NCBI RefSeq assembly: GCF_049959315.1
Contig: NZ_CP188201.1
Direction: 5' to 3' (one strand)
DNA: 64,000 bases
DNA from: Serratia proteamaculans_D
Lineage (GTDB): Bacteria > Pseudomonadota > Gammaproteobacteria > Enterobacterales > Enterobacteriaceae
Below the pieces are notes generated by a model. The model had not been told where the DNA came from and did no database searches. It was given only the letters and a program-made list of their open reading frames with translations. Below are positions 33,589-42,943 of the stretch, piece after piece. The first letter of the stretch is position 1. The number at the start of each line of letters is the position of its first letter. A program made the position numbers and the translations under genes.

Positions 33589-34746
33589 ATGGCCTTAAGA
33601 ATTGCCCTGAGTGGCTTTATTGCATTGATCGTAGCCATGGGAATTGGCCGCTTCGCCTTTACCCCACAGGTACCGCTGATGATTGCCGAGCACCAGTTTA
33701 CCCTGACCGGGGCCGGGCTGGTGGCGGCGATTAACTACCTGGGTTATCTGTGCGGTGCCTTTGATGCGATGCGTGCCAACCGACATGTTGAACGTCGGCT
33801 GTGGCTGGGCGTGTGGGGAGCGGTAATATTGACCTTGCTTTCGGCCTGGGTGCAGGGCGAATGGTGGCAGGGTGCCGTGCGTTTCCTGATTGGTTGGGCC
33901 AGCGGCTGGGCGATGGTACTGGTAGCGGCCTGGACTAACGAGCGTTTGGCACACTATGGCCGCCCGGCGCTCAGTGCGGCGGTCTTCGCCGGGCCGGGGG
34001 CCGGGATTTTTATCAGCGGCATGCTGGCGGTAGGCATTCACAGCCTGGCGCTGACGGCGTCTCAGGCCTGGCTGGTGTACGGCGTGTTGGCGCTGGTGTT
34101 GATTGGCGCCATCAGCATTAACCTGCCGAAGGCCGGTGAATTGCATCGTCCTGATGTGGCACCGGAGCCTCTGCTGTTGACTCCCGCGTTGAAGCGGCTG
34201 GTATGGAGTTACAGCCTGGCGGGCTTTGGCTATATTCTGCCGGCCACCTTTCTGTCGCAAATGGCCGCCGCGCGCTTTCCCGGCAGCGTGTTCGCGCAAT
34301 TTGTCTGGCCGATCTTCGGTGGGGCAGCGGTGCTGGGTATTGTTATCGGTATCCTGACCCGTCACAAGCTGACCACCCAAACGCGTCTGGCCTTGACTCT
34401 GTGGGTACAGGCGCTGGGGGTCTTGAGTGCGGAAATCGTGCCGGGGGTCGCCGGACTGGCGTTGGGGGCAGTGTTGACCGGCGGTGGCTTCCTCAGCGTG
34501 GTGCAGCTGTCTATTCAGCACGGCAGGGAACTGGCACCCAATCATGCGCGTTACATGGCGGGACTGCTGACCACCGGTTACGCCATTGGTCAGTTGGTCG
34601 GCCCGACGCTGTCGGCGCTGTCCACTGCCTTGACCCATCGGCTGGAACCGGCGTTATATGTCGCCGTGGTGGCGCTGATCGTTGCCGGCCTGTTGGTGGT
34701 GAATACCCCGACGCGTGAGCTGGCACGAAAACCGACGGCGTTGTGA
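33589..34746 (+). CDS. MFS transporter, YbfB/YjiJ family
   Basis: The 385-residue inner-membrane protein has ~11-12 predicted TM spans and the signature 'ALSGFIALIVAMGIGRFAFTPQVPLM' of YbfB/YjiJ proteins. It has no large soluble loop. It is divergent from the PtrR-like regulator with ~105 bases between starts, a layout that suggests regulation by it. Substrate unknown. Confidence 0.85.
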   Translation: MALRIALSGFIALIVAMGIGRFAFTPQVPLMIAEHQFTLTGAGLVAAINYLGYLCGAFDAMRANRHVERRLWLGVWGAVILTLLSAWVQGEWWQGAVRFLIGWASGWAMVLVAAWTNERLAHYGRPALSAAVFAGPGAGIFISGMLAVGIHSLALTASQAWLVYGVLALVLIGAISINLPKAGELHRPDVAPEPLLLTPALKRLVWSYSLAGFGYILPATFLSQMAAARFPGSVFAQFVWPIFGGAAVLGIVIGILTRHKLTTQTRLALTLWVQALGVLSAEIVPGVAGLALGAVLTGGGFLSVVQLSIQHGRELAPNHARYMAGLLTTGYAIGQLVGPTLSALSTALTHRLEPALYVAVVALIVAGLLVVNTPTRELARKPTAL

Positions 34747-34840
34747 TTAAATTCCGTACAAAAAACGTGGAATAGCCGCAGCGGGCCTGATTGTGCTAAA
34801 TGCGAATATTTCACCTGCTAATGAAGCACAATCGCTGGAT

Positions 34841-34870
34841 AATCCCCTCACTCTCATCTAGAGTGGGGAC
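34841..34870. repeat. Hairpin upstream of folE
   Basis: CACTCT and AGAGTG, flanked by CCC and GGG, pair over CATCT. It begins AATCCCCTCAC, the exact complement of the end of the gsiB-gsiC hairpin (27508-27518). It lies between the MFS gene and folE and has no T tail. Possibly a member of a small palindromic repeat family. Confidence 0.45.
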
Positions 34871-34993
34871 AAAATCTTGACCGGGTTCACGTTATCAATT
34901 ACGGAAACCTCTGCTGTCAGGAGAGTATGCGATTCACCAGTCTGCTCGGTAAAGCAGCCGGATTGGCGAGTTCAGGTCCGTTGGAGAGATGAA

Positions 34994-35656
34994 ATGACAT
35001 CATTAAGTAAAGAAGCTGTTCTGGTTCATGCGGCGCTCGAAGAGCGTGGCCTGGAAACCCCGTTGCGTGGTGAAGTGCTGGATCGCGAGACGCGCAAGCG
35101 CCGTATTAAAGAGCACATGACGGAAATCATGCAGCTGCTTAATCTCGATCTGTCCGACGACAGCCTGGCGGAAACCCCGCATCGCATTGCCAAGATGTAT
35201 GTCGATGAAATTTTCTCAGGCCTGGACTACGCGAATTTCCCAAAAATTACCGTCATCGAAAACAAGATGAAGGTAGATGAAATGGTGACGGTGCGCGACA
35301 TTACCCTGACCAGCACCTGTGAACACCATTTCGTGACTATCGACGGTAAAGCGACCGTGGCCTACATTCCTAAAGATGCGGTGATCGGCCTGTCGAAAAT
35401 CAACCGTATCGTGCAATTCTTCTCCCAGCGCCCACAGGTGCAGGAGCGTCTGACACAGCAGATCCTGGTGGCATTGCAAACCCTGCTGGGCACCAATAAC
35501 GTGGCAGTATCGATTGATGCGGTCCATTATTGTGTTAAGGCGCGCGGTATCCGCGACGCGACCAGCGCCACCACCACCACCTCGCTGGGTGGGCTGTTCA
35601 AGTCCAGCCAGAACACCCGTCAGGAATTCCTGCGTGCGGTGCGACATCACGGGTGA
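34994..35656 (+). CDS. folE: GTP cyclohydrolase I
   Basis: The 220-residue enzyme (E. coli 222) converts GTP to dihydroneopterin triphosphate, the first step of folate synthesis. Zinc ligands are Cys and His in 'TSTCEHHF' and Cys in 'HYCVKARG'. GGAGAG at 34983-34988 sets the ATG at 34994; the open frame to 34877 lacks support. A terminator follows. Confidence 0.97.
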   Translation: MTSLSKEAVLVHAALEERGLETPLRGEVLDRETRKRRIKEHMTEIMQLLNLDLSDDSLAETPHRIAKMYVDEIFSGLDYANFPKITVIENKMKVDEMVTVRDITLTSTCEHHFVTIDGKATVAYIPKDAVIGLSKINRIVQFFSQRPQVQERLTQQILVALQTLLGTNNVAVSIDAVHYCVKARGIRDATSATTTTSLGGLFKSSQNTRQEFLRAVRHHG

Positions 35657-35678
35657 TGTGGGTTTAAAGAATAAGAAC

Positions 35679-35700
35679 AGGCGCCTGCGGGCGCCTTTTT
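35679..35700 (+). terminator. Terminator of folE
   Basis: AGGCGCC and GGCGCCT pair over TGCG or so, followed by TTTTT. Confidence 0.85.
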
Positions 35701-35726
35701 AATGGCCGGAATACAGCGATAAAATA

Positions 35727-36908
35727 ATGAGCAACCCTTCGACCACGCCGCTGCCGCGCATCGCCACTCTGGACTGTGTGCGTGGTATCGCCATCCTTGG
35801 CATTCTGCTGCTGAATATCAGCGCCTTTGGCCTGCCGAAGGCGGCCTACCTGAATCCTGCCTATCTGGGGCTGCCGTCATCGCGTGACGCCTGGACCTGG
35901 GCGCTGTTGGATATTTTCGCTCAGGCCAAGTTCCTGGCGATGTTTGCCTTATTGTTTGGTGCCGGCCTGCAGATGCTGCTGCGCCGCGGCAAGGGCTGGA
36001 TACGTGCGCGGCTGTCGTGGCTGGTGTTGTTTGGTTTGGCGCATGCCATTTTCCTTTGGGACGGCGATATCCTGCTGGCCTATGGCCTTATCGGGCTGGT
36101 GTGCTGGCGGATGATCCGCGAGGCCAAAGAAACTTATCAGTTATTGAAAACCGGCGTAGTGCTGTATCTGATCGGCGTCGGGGTGCTGCTGTTGCTGGGC
36201 TTTATCTCGCACGGTGAGCCTGGCGGTTTCTGGCAGCCCGGCGTAGCGGAACTGCAGTATGAAAAATTCTGGAAGCTGCAGGGCGGCATGGAGGCTTGGC
36301 GTAGCCGTACCGATCTGCTCTCGTCCAGCCTGTTGGCGATTGGCGCGCAATACGGTTGGGAGTTGGCGGGGCTGATGCTGTTTGGTGCCGGACTGATGCG
36401 CAGCGGTTGGCTGCGTGGCACTTATTCGCCGGGGTACTATCGCCGTCAGGCCGCCTGGCTGATACCGCTTTCATTACTGATCCAACTGCCGGCGGTGGCG
36501 TTGCAGTGGCATCTTCATTGGGACTACCGCTGGAGCGGCTTTTTATTGCAGGTGCCGCGCGAATTGGGTGCTCCGCTGCAAGCCATGGGCTATCTGGCAT
36601 TGTGCTACGGTTTCTGGCCAACGCTGTCGCGGCTGCGCATTGGGCATTGGTTGACGCAGGTCGGGCGCATGGCGCTGAGCAATTACCTGCTGCAAACGCT
36701 GATCTGCACCACGTTGTTCTATCGCTTTGGCCTGTATCAACAGTTCGATCGCCTGCAACTGCTGGCGTTTGTGCCGCTGGTCTGGTTGGCTAACCTGTTG
36801 TTTTCTAATCTGTGGTTGCGTTACTTTTCCCAGGGTCCGGTGGAATGGCTATGGCGCAAACTGACCACTCTGGCCGCCGGCAACACGGAGCCCAAGGGAG
36901 TGAATTGA
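35727..36908 (+). CDS. yeiB: DUF418 membrane protein YeiB
   Basis: The 393-residue protein has about ten hydrophobic spans and the N-terminal motif 'RIATLDCVRGIAILGILLLNISAFG', typical of DUF418/acyltransferase-3-like membrane proteins. The gene order folE-yeiB-galS is the same as in E. coli. Function is not established. Confidence 0.92.
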   Translation: MSNPSTTPLPRIATLDCVRGIAILGILLLNISAFGLPKAAYLNPAYLGLPSSRDAWTWALLDIFAQAKFLAMFALLFGAGLQMLLRRGKGWIRARLSWLVLFGLAHAIFLWDGDILLAYGLIGLVCWRMIREAKETYQLLKTGVVLYLIGVGVLLLLGFISHGEPGGFWQPGVAELQYEKFWKLQGGMEAWRSRTDLLSSSLLAIGAQYGWELAGLMLFGAGLMRSGWLRGTYSPGYYRRQAAWLIPLSLLIQLPAVALQWHLHWDYRWSGFLLQVPRELGAPLQAMGYLALCYGFWPTLSRLRIGHWLTQVGRMALSNYLLQTLICTTLFYRFGLYQQFDRLQLLAFVPLVWLANLLFSNLWLRYFSQGPVEWLWRKLTTLAAGNTEPKGVN

Positions 36909-36938
36909 GATCTGGCGCAGGGAGGTTAAAAAAATGTA

Positions 36939-36953
36939 TGTAAACGTTTTCTT
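36939..36953. promoter_or_regulatory. Candidate Gal operator upstream of galS
   Basis: TGTAAACGTTTTCTT resembles the GalR/GalS operator (GTGKAANCGKTTNCAC) with the central CG. It lies ~85 bases before the galS start, consistent with autoregulation. Confidence 0.5.
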
Positions 36954-37037
36954 TCCTGTGACGGGATTCACGCAGAGGAGGATGACAAACGGGGTAGGAT
37001 AGCGCCACTGTCAACTACCCCGACCTCAGGATTTTTC

Positions 37038-38078
37038 ATGGCCTCCTCTGTTCATCCAACCACCATTCGTGACGTGGCGAAGCGTGCGGGCGTGTCCGTG
37101 GCGACCGTTTCCCGCGTGCTGAACCACAGCGCCCTGACCAGTAAAGAGACGCGTGAACAGGTGCTTAAGGCGGTGGCTGAACTCGGTTATCGGCCGAACG
37201 CCAATGCGCAGGCACTGGCCACTCAGAGCAGCGATACTCTCGGGGTGGTGGTGATGGACGTCTCCGATCCCTTCTTTGGCGCGCTGGTGAAAGCGGTAGA
37301 CACCGTAGCGCAGCAACACCACAAATATTTGTTGATCGGCAACAGTTATCATCAGGCGGATAAAGAGCGTCACGCCATCGAAGTGCTGATTCGCCAGCGC
37401 TGTAATGCCTTGATTGTGCATGCTAAAGCGCTGTGTGATGCCGAATTGATGACTTTCCTCGATCAGGTGCCGGGCATGGTGTTGATCAACCGCATCATTG
37501 CCGGTTATGAGCACCGCTGCGTCGGGTTGGACAACGTCAGCGGCGCGGAGATGGCAATGCGTTTGCTGTTGTCGCAGGGGCATCAGCGCATTGGCTATCT
37601 GGGCTCCAACCACCCGATCGAAGACGGGCCGCTGCGCCAGCAGGGCTATACGCAGGCGATGGCTGCGGCTGGGCTGATTACGCCGGACAATTGGCGCGCC
37701 TATGGTTCGCCGGATCTGCAGGGTGGGGAAGCGGCCATGGTCGAGCTGCTCGGGCGTAACCTGCATTTGAGTGCGGTGTTTGCCTACAACGACGCCATGG
37801 CCGCCGGTGCCATGGCGGTGCTGAAAGAAAACGCTATCACAGTACCGCAAAATTTCTCGCTGGTGGGGTTCGACGATATCCCAATTGCACGCTATACCAG
37901 CCCCAAACTCACCACGGTGCGCTATCCCATTGTCACCATGGCGACGCTGGCTACCGAGTTGGCCCTGCTGGGGGCGGCAGGCCGGCTGGAGCCACAGGAC
38001 CGCCATTTGTTCATGCCTACCCTGGTACGCCGCCATTCCGTGGCTCCGTGGCAAATTGAGGCAGCGGTCACTCTCTGA
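37038..38078 (+). CDS. galS: LacI-family repressor GalS
   Basis: The 346-residue protein has the LacI HTH 'TTIRDVAKRAGVSVATVSRVLNHS' at residues 8-31, the hinge helix 'SKETREQVLKAVAELGYRPNANAQAL', and a sugar-binding core starting 'LGVVVMDVSDPFF'. Its place directly upstream of mglBAC identifies it as GalS, the galactose isorepressor of the mgl operon, instead of GalR. Confidence 0.93.
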   Translation: MASSVHPTTIRDVAKRAGVSVATVSRVLNHSALTSKETREQVLKAVAELGYRPNANAQALATQSSDTLGVVVMDVSDPFFGALVKAVDTVAQQHHKYLLIGNSYHQADKERHAIEVLIRQRCNALIVHAKALCDAELMTFLDQVPGMVLINRIIAGYEHRCVGLDNVSGAEMAMRLLLSQGHQRIGYLGSNHPIEDGPLRQQGYTQAMAAAGLITPDNWRAYGSPDLQGGEAAMVELLGRNLHLSAVFAYNDAMAAGAMAVLKENAITVPQNFSLVGFDDIPIARYTSPKLTTVRYPIVTMATLATELALLGAAGRLEPQDRHLFMPTLVRRHSVAPWQIEAAVTL

Positions 38079-38090
38079 ACATTTAATCTT

Positions 38091-38106
38091 GTGTAACCGT
38101 TTTCAA
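38091..38106. promoter_or_regulatory. Candidate Gal operator of mglBAC
   Basis: GTGTAACCGTTTTCAA fits the GalS operator pattern (GTGnAAnCGnTTnCAC) over most positions. It sits beside the CRP site upstream of mglB, as in the E. coli mgl promoter. Confidence 0.6.
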
Positions 38107-38128
38107 TCTGTGAGAAAATTCACAGATT
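38105..38128. promoter_or_regulatory. CRP binding site of mglBAC
   Basis: AATCTGTGA, six bases GAAAAT, then TCACAGATT: both TGTGA and TCACA half-sites are perfect, and the dyad continues outward. This is strong evidence of cAMP-CRP activation. Confidence 0.85.
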
Positions 38129-38334
38129 ATTAACATCACGCCGTCTATGCTCTAGTCGTTTTCCAGCGCAAAGGCACTTGCCGCTGCTGTTCTTTATCTC
38201 GCGCTGGCACCACACTTTTCAGGAATAACATGATTCACGGATGACAGGGAAACTGCCAGGCCCGGTTGTGCACTCGCCACCGGTTACCTTTGGCCTAATA
38301 CCGAGCAAGACCCTACATAAACCGGAGACACACA

Positions 38335-39327
38335 ATGAATAAGAAGGTTTTCACCCTGGCCGCGACGGCCGCAGCCATGATGTTTGGCGCCGCAGCACAC
38401 GCAGATACCCGTATTGGCGTCACAATTTATAAATATGACGACAACTTTATGTCGGTGGTACGCAAGGCTATCGAGAAAGACGCCAAGGCCTCTCCGGACG
38501 TCACCCTGCTGATGAATGACTCGCAGAATGACCAATCCAAACAAAACGATCAGATCGACGTGCTGATCGCCAAGGGTGTTAAAGCGCTGGCGATCAACCT
38601 GGTTGACCCTGCGGCGGCTCCGGTAGTGATTGATAAGGCGCGCGCAAACGATATCCCGATCGTTTTCTACAACAAAGAGCCTTCCCGTAAAGCGCTGGAC
38701 AGCTATGACAAAGCTTATTACGTGGGGACTGACTCTAAAGAGTCCGGTGTGATCCAGGGGAAACTGATCGAGAAGCACTGGAAGGCTAACCCGAACTGGG
38801 ATCTGAACAAAGATGGCCAGATTCAGTATGTGTTGCTCAAAGGTGAGCCGGGCCACCCGGATGCTGAAGCGCGTACCACCTACGTGACTAAAACGCTGAA
38901 CGACGACGGTATCAAAACGCAGGCATTGCAGATGGATACCGCGATGTGGGACACCGCCCAGGCCAAAGACAAGATGGATGCCTGGCTGTCCGGCCCGAAT
39001 GCCAACAAAATTGAAGTAGTTATCGCCAACAACGATGCAATGGCAATGGGCGCGGTAGAGGCTCTGAAAGCGCACAACAAATCCAGCATTCCGGTGTTCG
39101 GTGTGGATGCGTTGCCTGAAGCGCTGGCGATGGTGAAATCTGGCGCAATGGCAGGGACAGTACTGAACGATGCCGACAATCAGGCCAAAGCCACTTTCGA
39201 ACTGGCGAAAAACCTGGCTGCGGGCAAACCGGCTGCCGATGGCACCCAATATAAGATTGAAAATAAAGTGGTGCGCATTGCTTACGTTGGCGTAGATAAA
39301 GACAACCTGTCTCAGTTTATTAAGTAA
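38335..39327 (+). CDS. mglB: Galactose/glucose-binding periplasmic protein
   Basis: The 330-residue protein (E. coli 332) has a signal peptide ending 'AAAHADT', then 'RIGVTIYKYDDNFMSVVRKAIEKDA'. The sugar contacts and the calcium-loop block 'NWDLNKDGQIQYVLLKGEPGHPDAEART' are present, including the DxNxDGxxQ calcium site. It delivers galactose to MglAC and to the Trg chemoreceptor. Confidence 0.96.
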   Translation: MNKKVFTLAATAAAMMFGAAAHADTRIGVTIYKYDDNFMSVVRKAIEKDAKASPDVTLLMNDSQNDQSKQNDQIDVLIAKGVKALAINLVDPAAAPVVIDKARANDIPIVFYNKEPSRKALDSYDKAYYVGTDSKESGVIQGKLIEKHWKANPNWDLNKDGQIQYVLLKGEPGHPDAEARTTYVTKTLNDDGIKTQALQMDTAMWDTAQAKDKMDAWLSGPNANKIEVVIANNDAMAMGAVEALKAHNKSSIPVFGVDALPEALAMVKSGAMAGTVLNDADNQAKATFELAKNLAAGKPAADGTQYKIENKVVRIAYVGVDKDNLSQFIK

Positions 39328-39345
39328 GTTTTGAGATAACACACA

Positions 39346-39405
39346 ATGACCCCGCTTGCGGTGCGCTGAACAGCGCCAACACCAGGAAAGCCGCAGGTGG
39401 GGCAT
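39346..39405 (+). repeat. Intercistronic hairpin between mglB and mglA
   Basis: ATGACCCCGCTTGCGG and CCGCAGGTGGGGCAT can pair imperfectly over ~30 bases. It lies directly after mglB. Such structures protect the binding-protein mRNA end and raise its level over the ATPase. Confidence 0.6.
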
Positions 39406-39439
39406 TTATGATTAAAAGACCGATAAGCCAGGTGTACTT

Positions 39440-40948
39440 ATGGCCGATAGCCCACGTGAATTTTTGCTGGAAATGACCGATATCAGCAAGTCATTTCCCG
39501 GCGTCAAGGCATTGGATAATGTGAATCTGCGCGTTCGTCCGCACTCCATTCATGCATTAATGGGGGAGAACGGCGCGGGGAAATCGACATTATTAAAATG
39601 CCTGTTCGGCATTTATAAAAAAGATGCCGGCAGTATTATTTTTCAGGGCCAGGAAATTGATTTCAAAAGCTCCAAAGAGGCGCTGGAACACGGCGTTTCA
39701 ATGGTGCATCAGGAGTTGAACCTGGTGTTGCAGCGTACCGTGATGGATAACATGTGGCTCGGGCGTTACCCGACCAAAGGCATGTTTGTCGATCAGGACA
39801 AAATGTTGAAGGACACCCAGGCGATATTCGACGAGCTGGATATTGATATCAACCCACGCGATAAAGTGGGCACGTTATCGGTATCGCAGATGCAGATGAT
39901 CGAAATTGCCAAGGCTTTCTCCTACGACGCCAAGATTGTGATTATGGATGAGCCAACCTCCTCGCTGACGGAAAAAGAGGTGAATCATCTGTTCACCATT
40001 ATCCGTAAGCTGAAAGAGCGTGGCTGCGGCATCGTCTATATCTCGCACAAAATGGAAGAGATTTTCCAGCTGTGCGATGAAATAACCATCCTGCGCGACG
40101 GCCAGTGGATCGCTACCCAGCCGCTGGAAGGGCTGGATATGGACAAGATCATTTCGATGATGGTGGGGCGTTCGCTCAGCCAGCGTTTCCCCGACAGGCA
40201 AAATACGCCGGGCGAGGTGATCCTGGAAGTGAAGGGCCTGACCTCAATGCGTCAGCCTTCGATTCGCGACGTCTCTTTCGACCTGCATCAGGGGGAGATC
40301 CTCGGTATTGCCGGGCTGGTGGGCGCCAAGCGCACCGATATCGTGGAAACGCTGTTCGGCATCCGCGAAAAAATTGCGGGTACCATCAAGCTGCACGGTA
40401 AGGCCATCAACAATCACAGCGCCAATGAAGCGATTAACCACGGTTTTGCCCTGGTGACGGAAGAGCGTCGTTCCACCGGGATTTACGCCTATCTGGATGT
40501 CGGTTTTAACTCGCTGATCTCCAATATCCGTAACTATAAAAACAAAATCGGCCTGCTGGATAATGCCCGAATGAAGAGCGACACCCAATGGGTGATCGAT
40601 GCCATGCGGGTCAAGACTCCGGGTCATCATACCAACATCGGCTCGCTGTCCGGCGGTAACCAGCAGAAGGTGATTATCGGCCGTTGGCTGCTTACCCAGC
40701 CGGAGATATTGATGCTGGATGAACCGACGCGCGGTATTGACGTTGGCGCCAAATTCGAAATTTATCAGTTGATGACCGAGCTGGCGAAGAAGGGCAAGGG
40801 GATCATTATTGTCTCGTCTGAAATGCCGGAGCTTTTGGGAATTACCGACAGAATATTGGTGATGAGTAATGGTCAGGTTGCGGGCATCGTTAACACCAAA
40901 CAGACCTCGCAAAATGAAATTTTACGTCTCGCATCCCTGCACCTTTAA
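39440..40948 (+). CDS. mglA: Galactose importer, ATP-binding protein
   Basis: The 502-residue protein has two ABC domains: Walker A 'GENGAGKS' (residues ~42-49) and a degenerate second site 'GLVGAKRTDIVE', the arrangement known for MglA/RbsA. Signature motifs include 'LSGGNQQKV'. It lies between mglB and mglC with a 112-base gap before it. Confidence 0.95.
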   Translation: MADSPREFLLEMTDISKSFPGVKALDNVNLRVRPHSIHALMGENGAGKSTLLKCLFGIYKKDAGSIIFQGQEIDFKSSKEALEHGVSMVHQELNLVLQRTVMDNMWLGRYPTKGMFVDQDKMLKDTQAIFDELDIDINPRDKVGTLSVSQMQMIEIAKAFSYDAKIVIMDEPTSSLTEKEVNHLFTIIRKLKERGCGIVYISHKMEEIFQLCDEITILRDGQWIATQPLEGLDMDKIISMMVGRSLSQRFPDRQNTPGEVILEVKGLTSMRQPSIRDVSFDLHQGEILGIAGLVGAKRTDIVETLFGIREKIAGTIKLHGKAINNHSANEAINHGFALVTEERRSTGIYAYLDVGFNSLISNIRNYKNKIGLLDNARMKSDTQWVIDAMRVKTPGHHTNIGSLSGGNQQKVIIGRWLLTQPEILMLDEPTRGIDVGAKFEIYQLMTELAKKGKGIIIVSSEMPELLGITDRILVMSNGQVAGIVNTKQTSQNEILRLASLHL

Positions 40949-40959
40949 GGATCAGAATT

Positions 40960-41970
40960 ATGAACGCGCTGAATAAGAAAACTTTGTTCACCTATTTCAA
41001 GGAAGGTGGCATTTACGTGGTGTTGCTGGTGCTGCTGGCAATTATTATTATCCAGGATCCGACTTTCCTCAGCTTAATGAACCTGAGCAACATTCTGACG
41101 CAGTCTTCGGTGCGCATTATTATTGCACTGGGTGTGGCCGGGCTGATTGTTACCCAGGGGACTGACCTGTCCGCCGGACGCCAGGTGGGGTTGGCGGCGG
41201 TGGTTGCAGCGACGTTGTTGCAGTCGATGGATAACGTCAACAAGGTGTTTCCGCACATGGAAACCTGGTCGATCCCACTGGTGATCCTGCTGGTGTGTGC
41301 CGTGGGTGCGGTGATTGGTCTGGTGAATGGTTTGATCATTGCCTATCTCAATGTGACGCCGTTTATTACCACGTTGGGTACGATGATCATCGTGTACGGC
41401 ATTAACTCGCTGTATTACGATTCCGTCGGCGCATCGCCAGTGGCGGGTTTTGATCCCAAGTTCTCCACCTTTGCTCAGGGGTTCCTGCGCTTTGGCGACT
41501 TTAAGCTGTCGTACATTACCTTCTACGCCATCATTGCGATTATTTTTGTCTGGATCCTGTGGAATAAAACCCGCTTCGGCAAAAACATCTTCGCTATCGG
41601 TGGCAACCCCGAAGCGGCAAAGGTTTCCGGCGTGAACGTGCCGTTGAACCTGATCATGATTTATGCGCTGTCTGGCGTGTTCTATGCGTTTGGCGGTTTG
41701 CTGGAAGCGGGCCGTATCGGCAGTGCCACCAATAACCTCGGCTTTATGTATGAGTTGGATGCCATTGCCGCCTGCGTGGTCGGTGGGGTGTCCTTTGCCG
41801 GTGGGGTCGGTACGGTACTGGGGGTGGTGACCGGGGTGATCATCTTCACCGTCATCAACTACGGCCTGACCTACATTGGTGTTAACCCTTACTGGCAGTA
41901 CATTATCAAGGGCGGCATCATTATCTTCGCGGTGGCATTGGATTCACTGAAGTACGCCAAGAAGAAGTAA
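40960..41970 (+). CDS. mglC: Galactose importer, permease
   Basis: The 336-residue protein has ~8-10 TM spans and the ribose/galactose-type permease block 'NPEAAKVSGVNVPLNLIMIYALSGVFYAFGGLLEAGRIGSA'. It starts 12 bases after mglA and ends the operon. Confidence 0.95.
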   Translation: MNALNKKTLFTYFKEGGIYVVLLVLLAIIIIQDPTFLSLMNLSNILTQSSVRIIIALGVAGLIVTQGTDLSAGRQVGLAAVVAATLLQSMDNVNKVFPHMETWSIPLVILLVCAVGAVIGLVNGLIIAYLNVTPFITTLGTMIIVYGINSLYYDSVGASPVAGFDPKFSTFAQGFLRFGDFKLSYITFYAIIAIIFVWILWNKTRFGKNIFAIGGNPEAAKVSGVNVPLNLIMIYALSGVFYAFGGLLEAGRIGSATNNLGFMYELDAIAACVVGGVSFAGGVGTVLGVVTGVIIFTVINYGLTYIGVNPYWQYIIKGGIIIFAVALDSLKYAKKK

Positions 41971-41986
41971 AAGTCTCTGCAAAAAA

Positions 41987-42017
41987 ACGGCCAGCAAATG
42001 CTGGCCGTTCTTGTTTT
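41987..42017 (+). terminator. Terminator of mglBAC
   Basis: ACGGCCAGCA and TGCTGGCCGT pair over AA, with TCTTGTTTTT downstream. It also faces the converging sanA gene. Confidence 0.85.
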
Positions 42018-42030
42018 TATTGAGGGGAAG

Positions 42031-42774
42031 TTAAGGTTGTTTTGCCTTTTGTTTTTCCGCTTCCAGTTTGTGTTCCAGCTCGACCAATTGTTCCGGCGAT
42101 ACCGCAGGATAACCCTGGGCGTCTTCCGGTATGGTGTGCATGGAGGAGATTGGGATCAGCGGGCCGAGGAAGCGCGGTTCACGTTTGAGGATGTACAAAT
42201 CGGTCAGCGCGCCAAGGCGGGCGAAGATCTCGCGCACACGCACCGTCATCATATCTTTTGGTGAGGGTACTGCGTAGCACTGCGCCTGGATCCCCATATG
42301 CAGCGCGATAAACAGCGCACGTTCACAGTGGAAGCGTTGGGTGATAATAATGAAGTCGTTGGTGTCGAACACCTTGCGGGTACGTACGATCGAATCCAGG
42401 GTGCGGAACCCGGCGTAGTCCAGCACGATATCGCTGGGCGCCACGCCGGCGGCGATTAAATCGCGGCGCATGGTCATGGGTTCGTTGTAGCTTTGCTGGG
42501 CATTGTCACCGCTCAGCAGCAGGTATTTTACTTTGCCGCTGTTGTAGGCGTTGATCGCCCCCTGAATGCGGTAGCGGTAATATTGGTTGATCACGCCGGT
42601 CCGGTAATATTTGGCGGTACCCAGTACTACGCCGACCTGGCGATGGGGCAGCCCTTGCAGTTCGTCATAGACGAAAGGTGCAGTTTTCCAGCTGATCCAA
42701 CGATCGAGCGCGATAGCCGAGATCATCAGCAATGCAGCGATGACAAACAAGCCGATTATCAGGCGTTTCCACAT
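42031..42774 (-). CDS. sanA: Inner-membrane DUF218 protein SanA
   Basis: The 247-residue protein (E. coli 239) has one N-terminal TM segment, then a DUF218 domain with 'VGVVLGTAKYYRTGVINQYYRYRI', 'YLLLSGDNAQQSYNEP' and 'DFIIITQRFHCERALFIA'. SanA affects envelope permeability to vancomycin in E. coli. The C-terminal tail is slightly longer and rich in Glu, Gln and Lys. Confidence 0.94.
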   Translation of the reverse strand: MWKRLIIGLFVIAALLMISAIALDRWISWKTAPFVYDELQGLPHRQVGVVLGTAKYYRTGVINQYYRYRIQGAINAYNSGKVKYLLLSGDNAQQSYNEPMTMRRDLIAAGVAPSDIVLDYAGFRTLDSIVRTRKVFDTNDFIIITQRFHCERALFIALHMGIQAQCYAVPSPKDMMTVRVREIFARLGALTDLYILKREPRFLGPLIPISSMHTIPEDAQGYPAVSPEQLVELEHKLEAEKQKAKQP

Positions 42775-42899
42775 GTTATTGCCTTACGCGCACCGTGGCC
42801 AAAAAAGATGGCTCAAGGCTACTTTACCTGACTACTTGAAGCAAGCTTGTCCCCGTTCTGGCACGCATTGCGCCGCATTTTTAGGCGTTTTCGGCCATA

Positions 42900-42926
42900 A
42901 AAAAAGTCCGGCGAGCCGGACTTTAT
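42900..42926 (-). terminator. Terminator of maeA
   Basis: AAAGTCCGGC and GCCGGACTTT pair over TC or so; read on the minus strand a run of seven T follows. Confidence 0.88.
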
Positions 42927-42943
42927 CAACTTGCTTGTGCAAA

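Noticed and set aside
33595..34638. Open frame of 347 codons opposite the MFS gene
   Set aside because: Low-complexity Gln/Arg/His content and no start signal; the plus-strand gene has TM spans and a family signature.
37026..38054. Open frame of 342 codons opposite galS
   Set aside because: It overlaps the real galS gene completely and its product is rich in His, Gln and Arg without any domain, as expected of a shadow frame.
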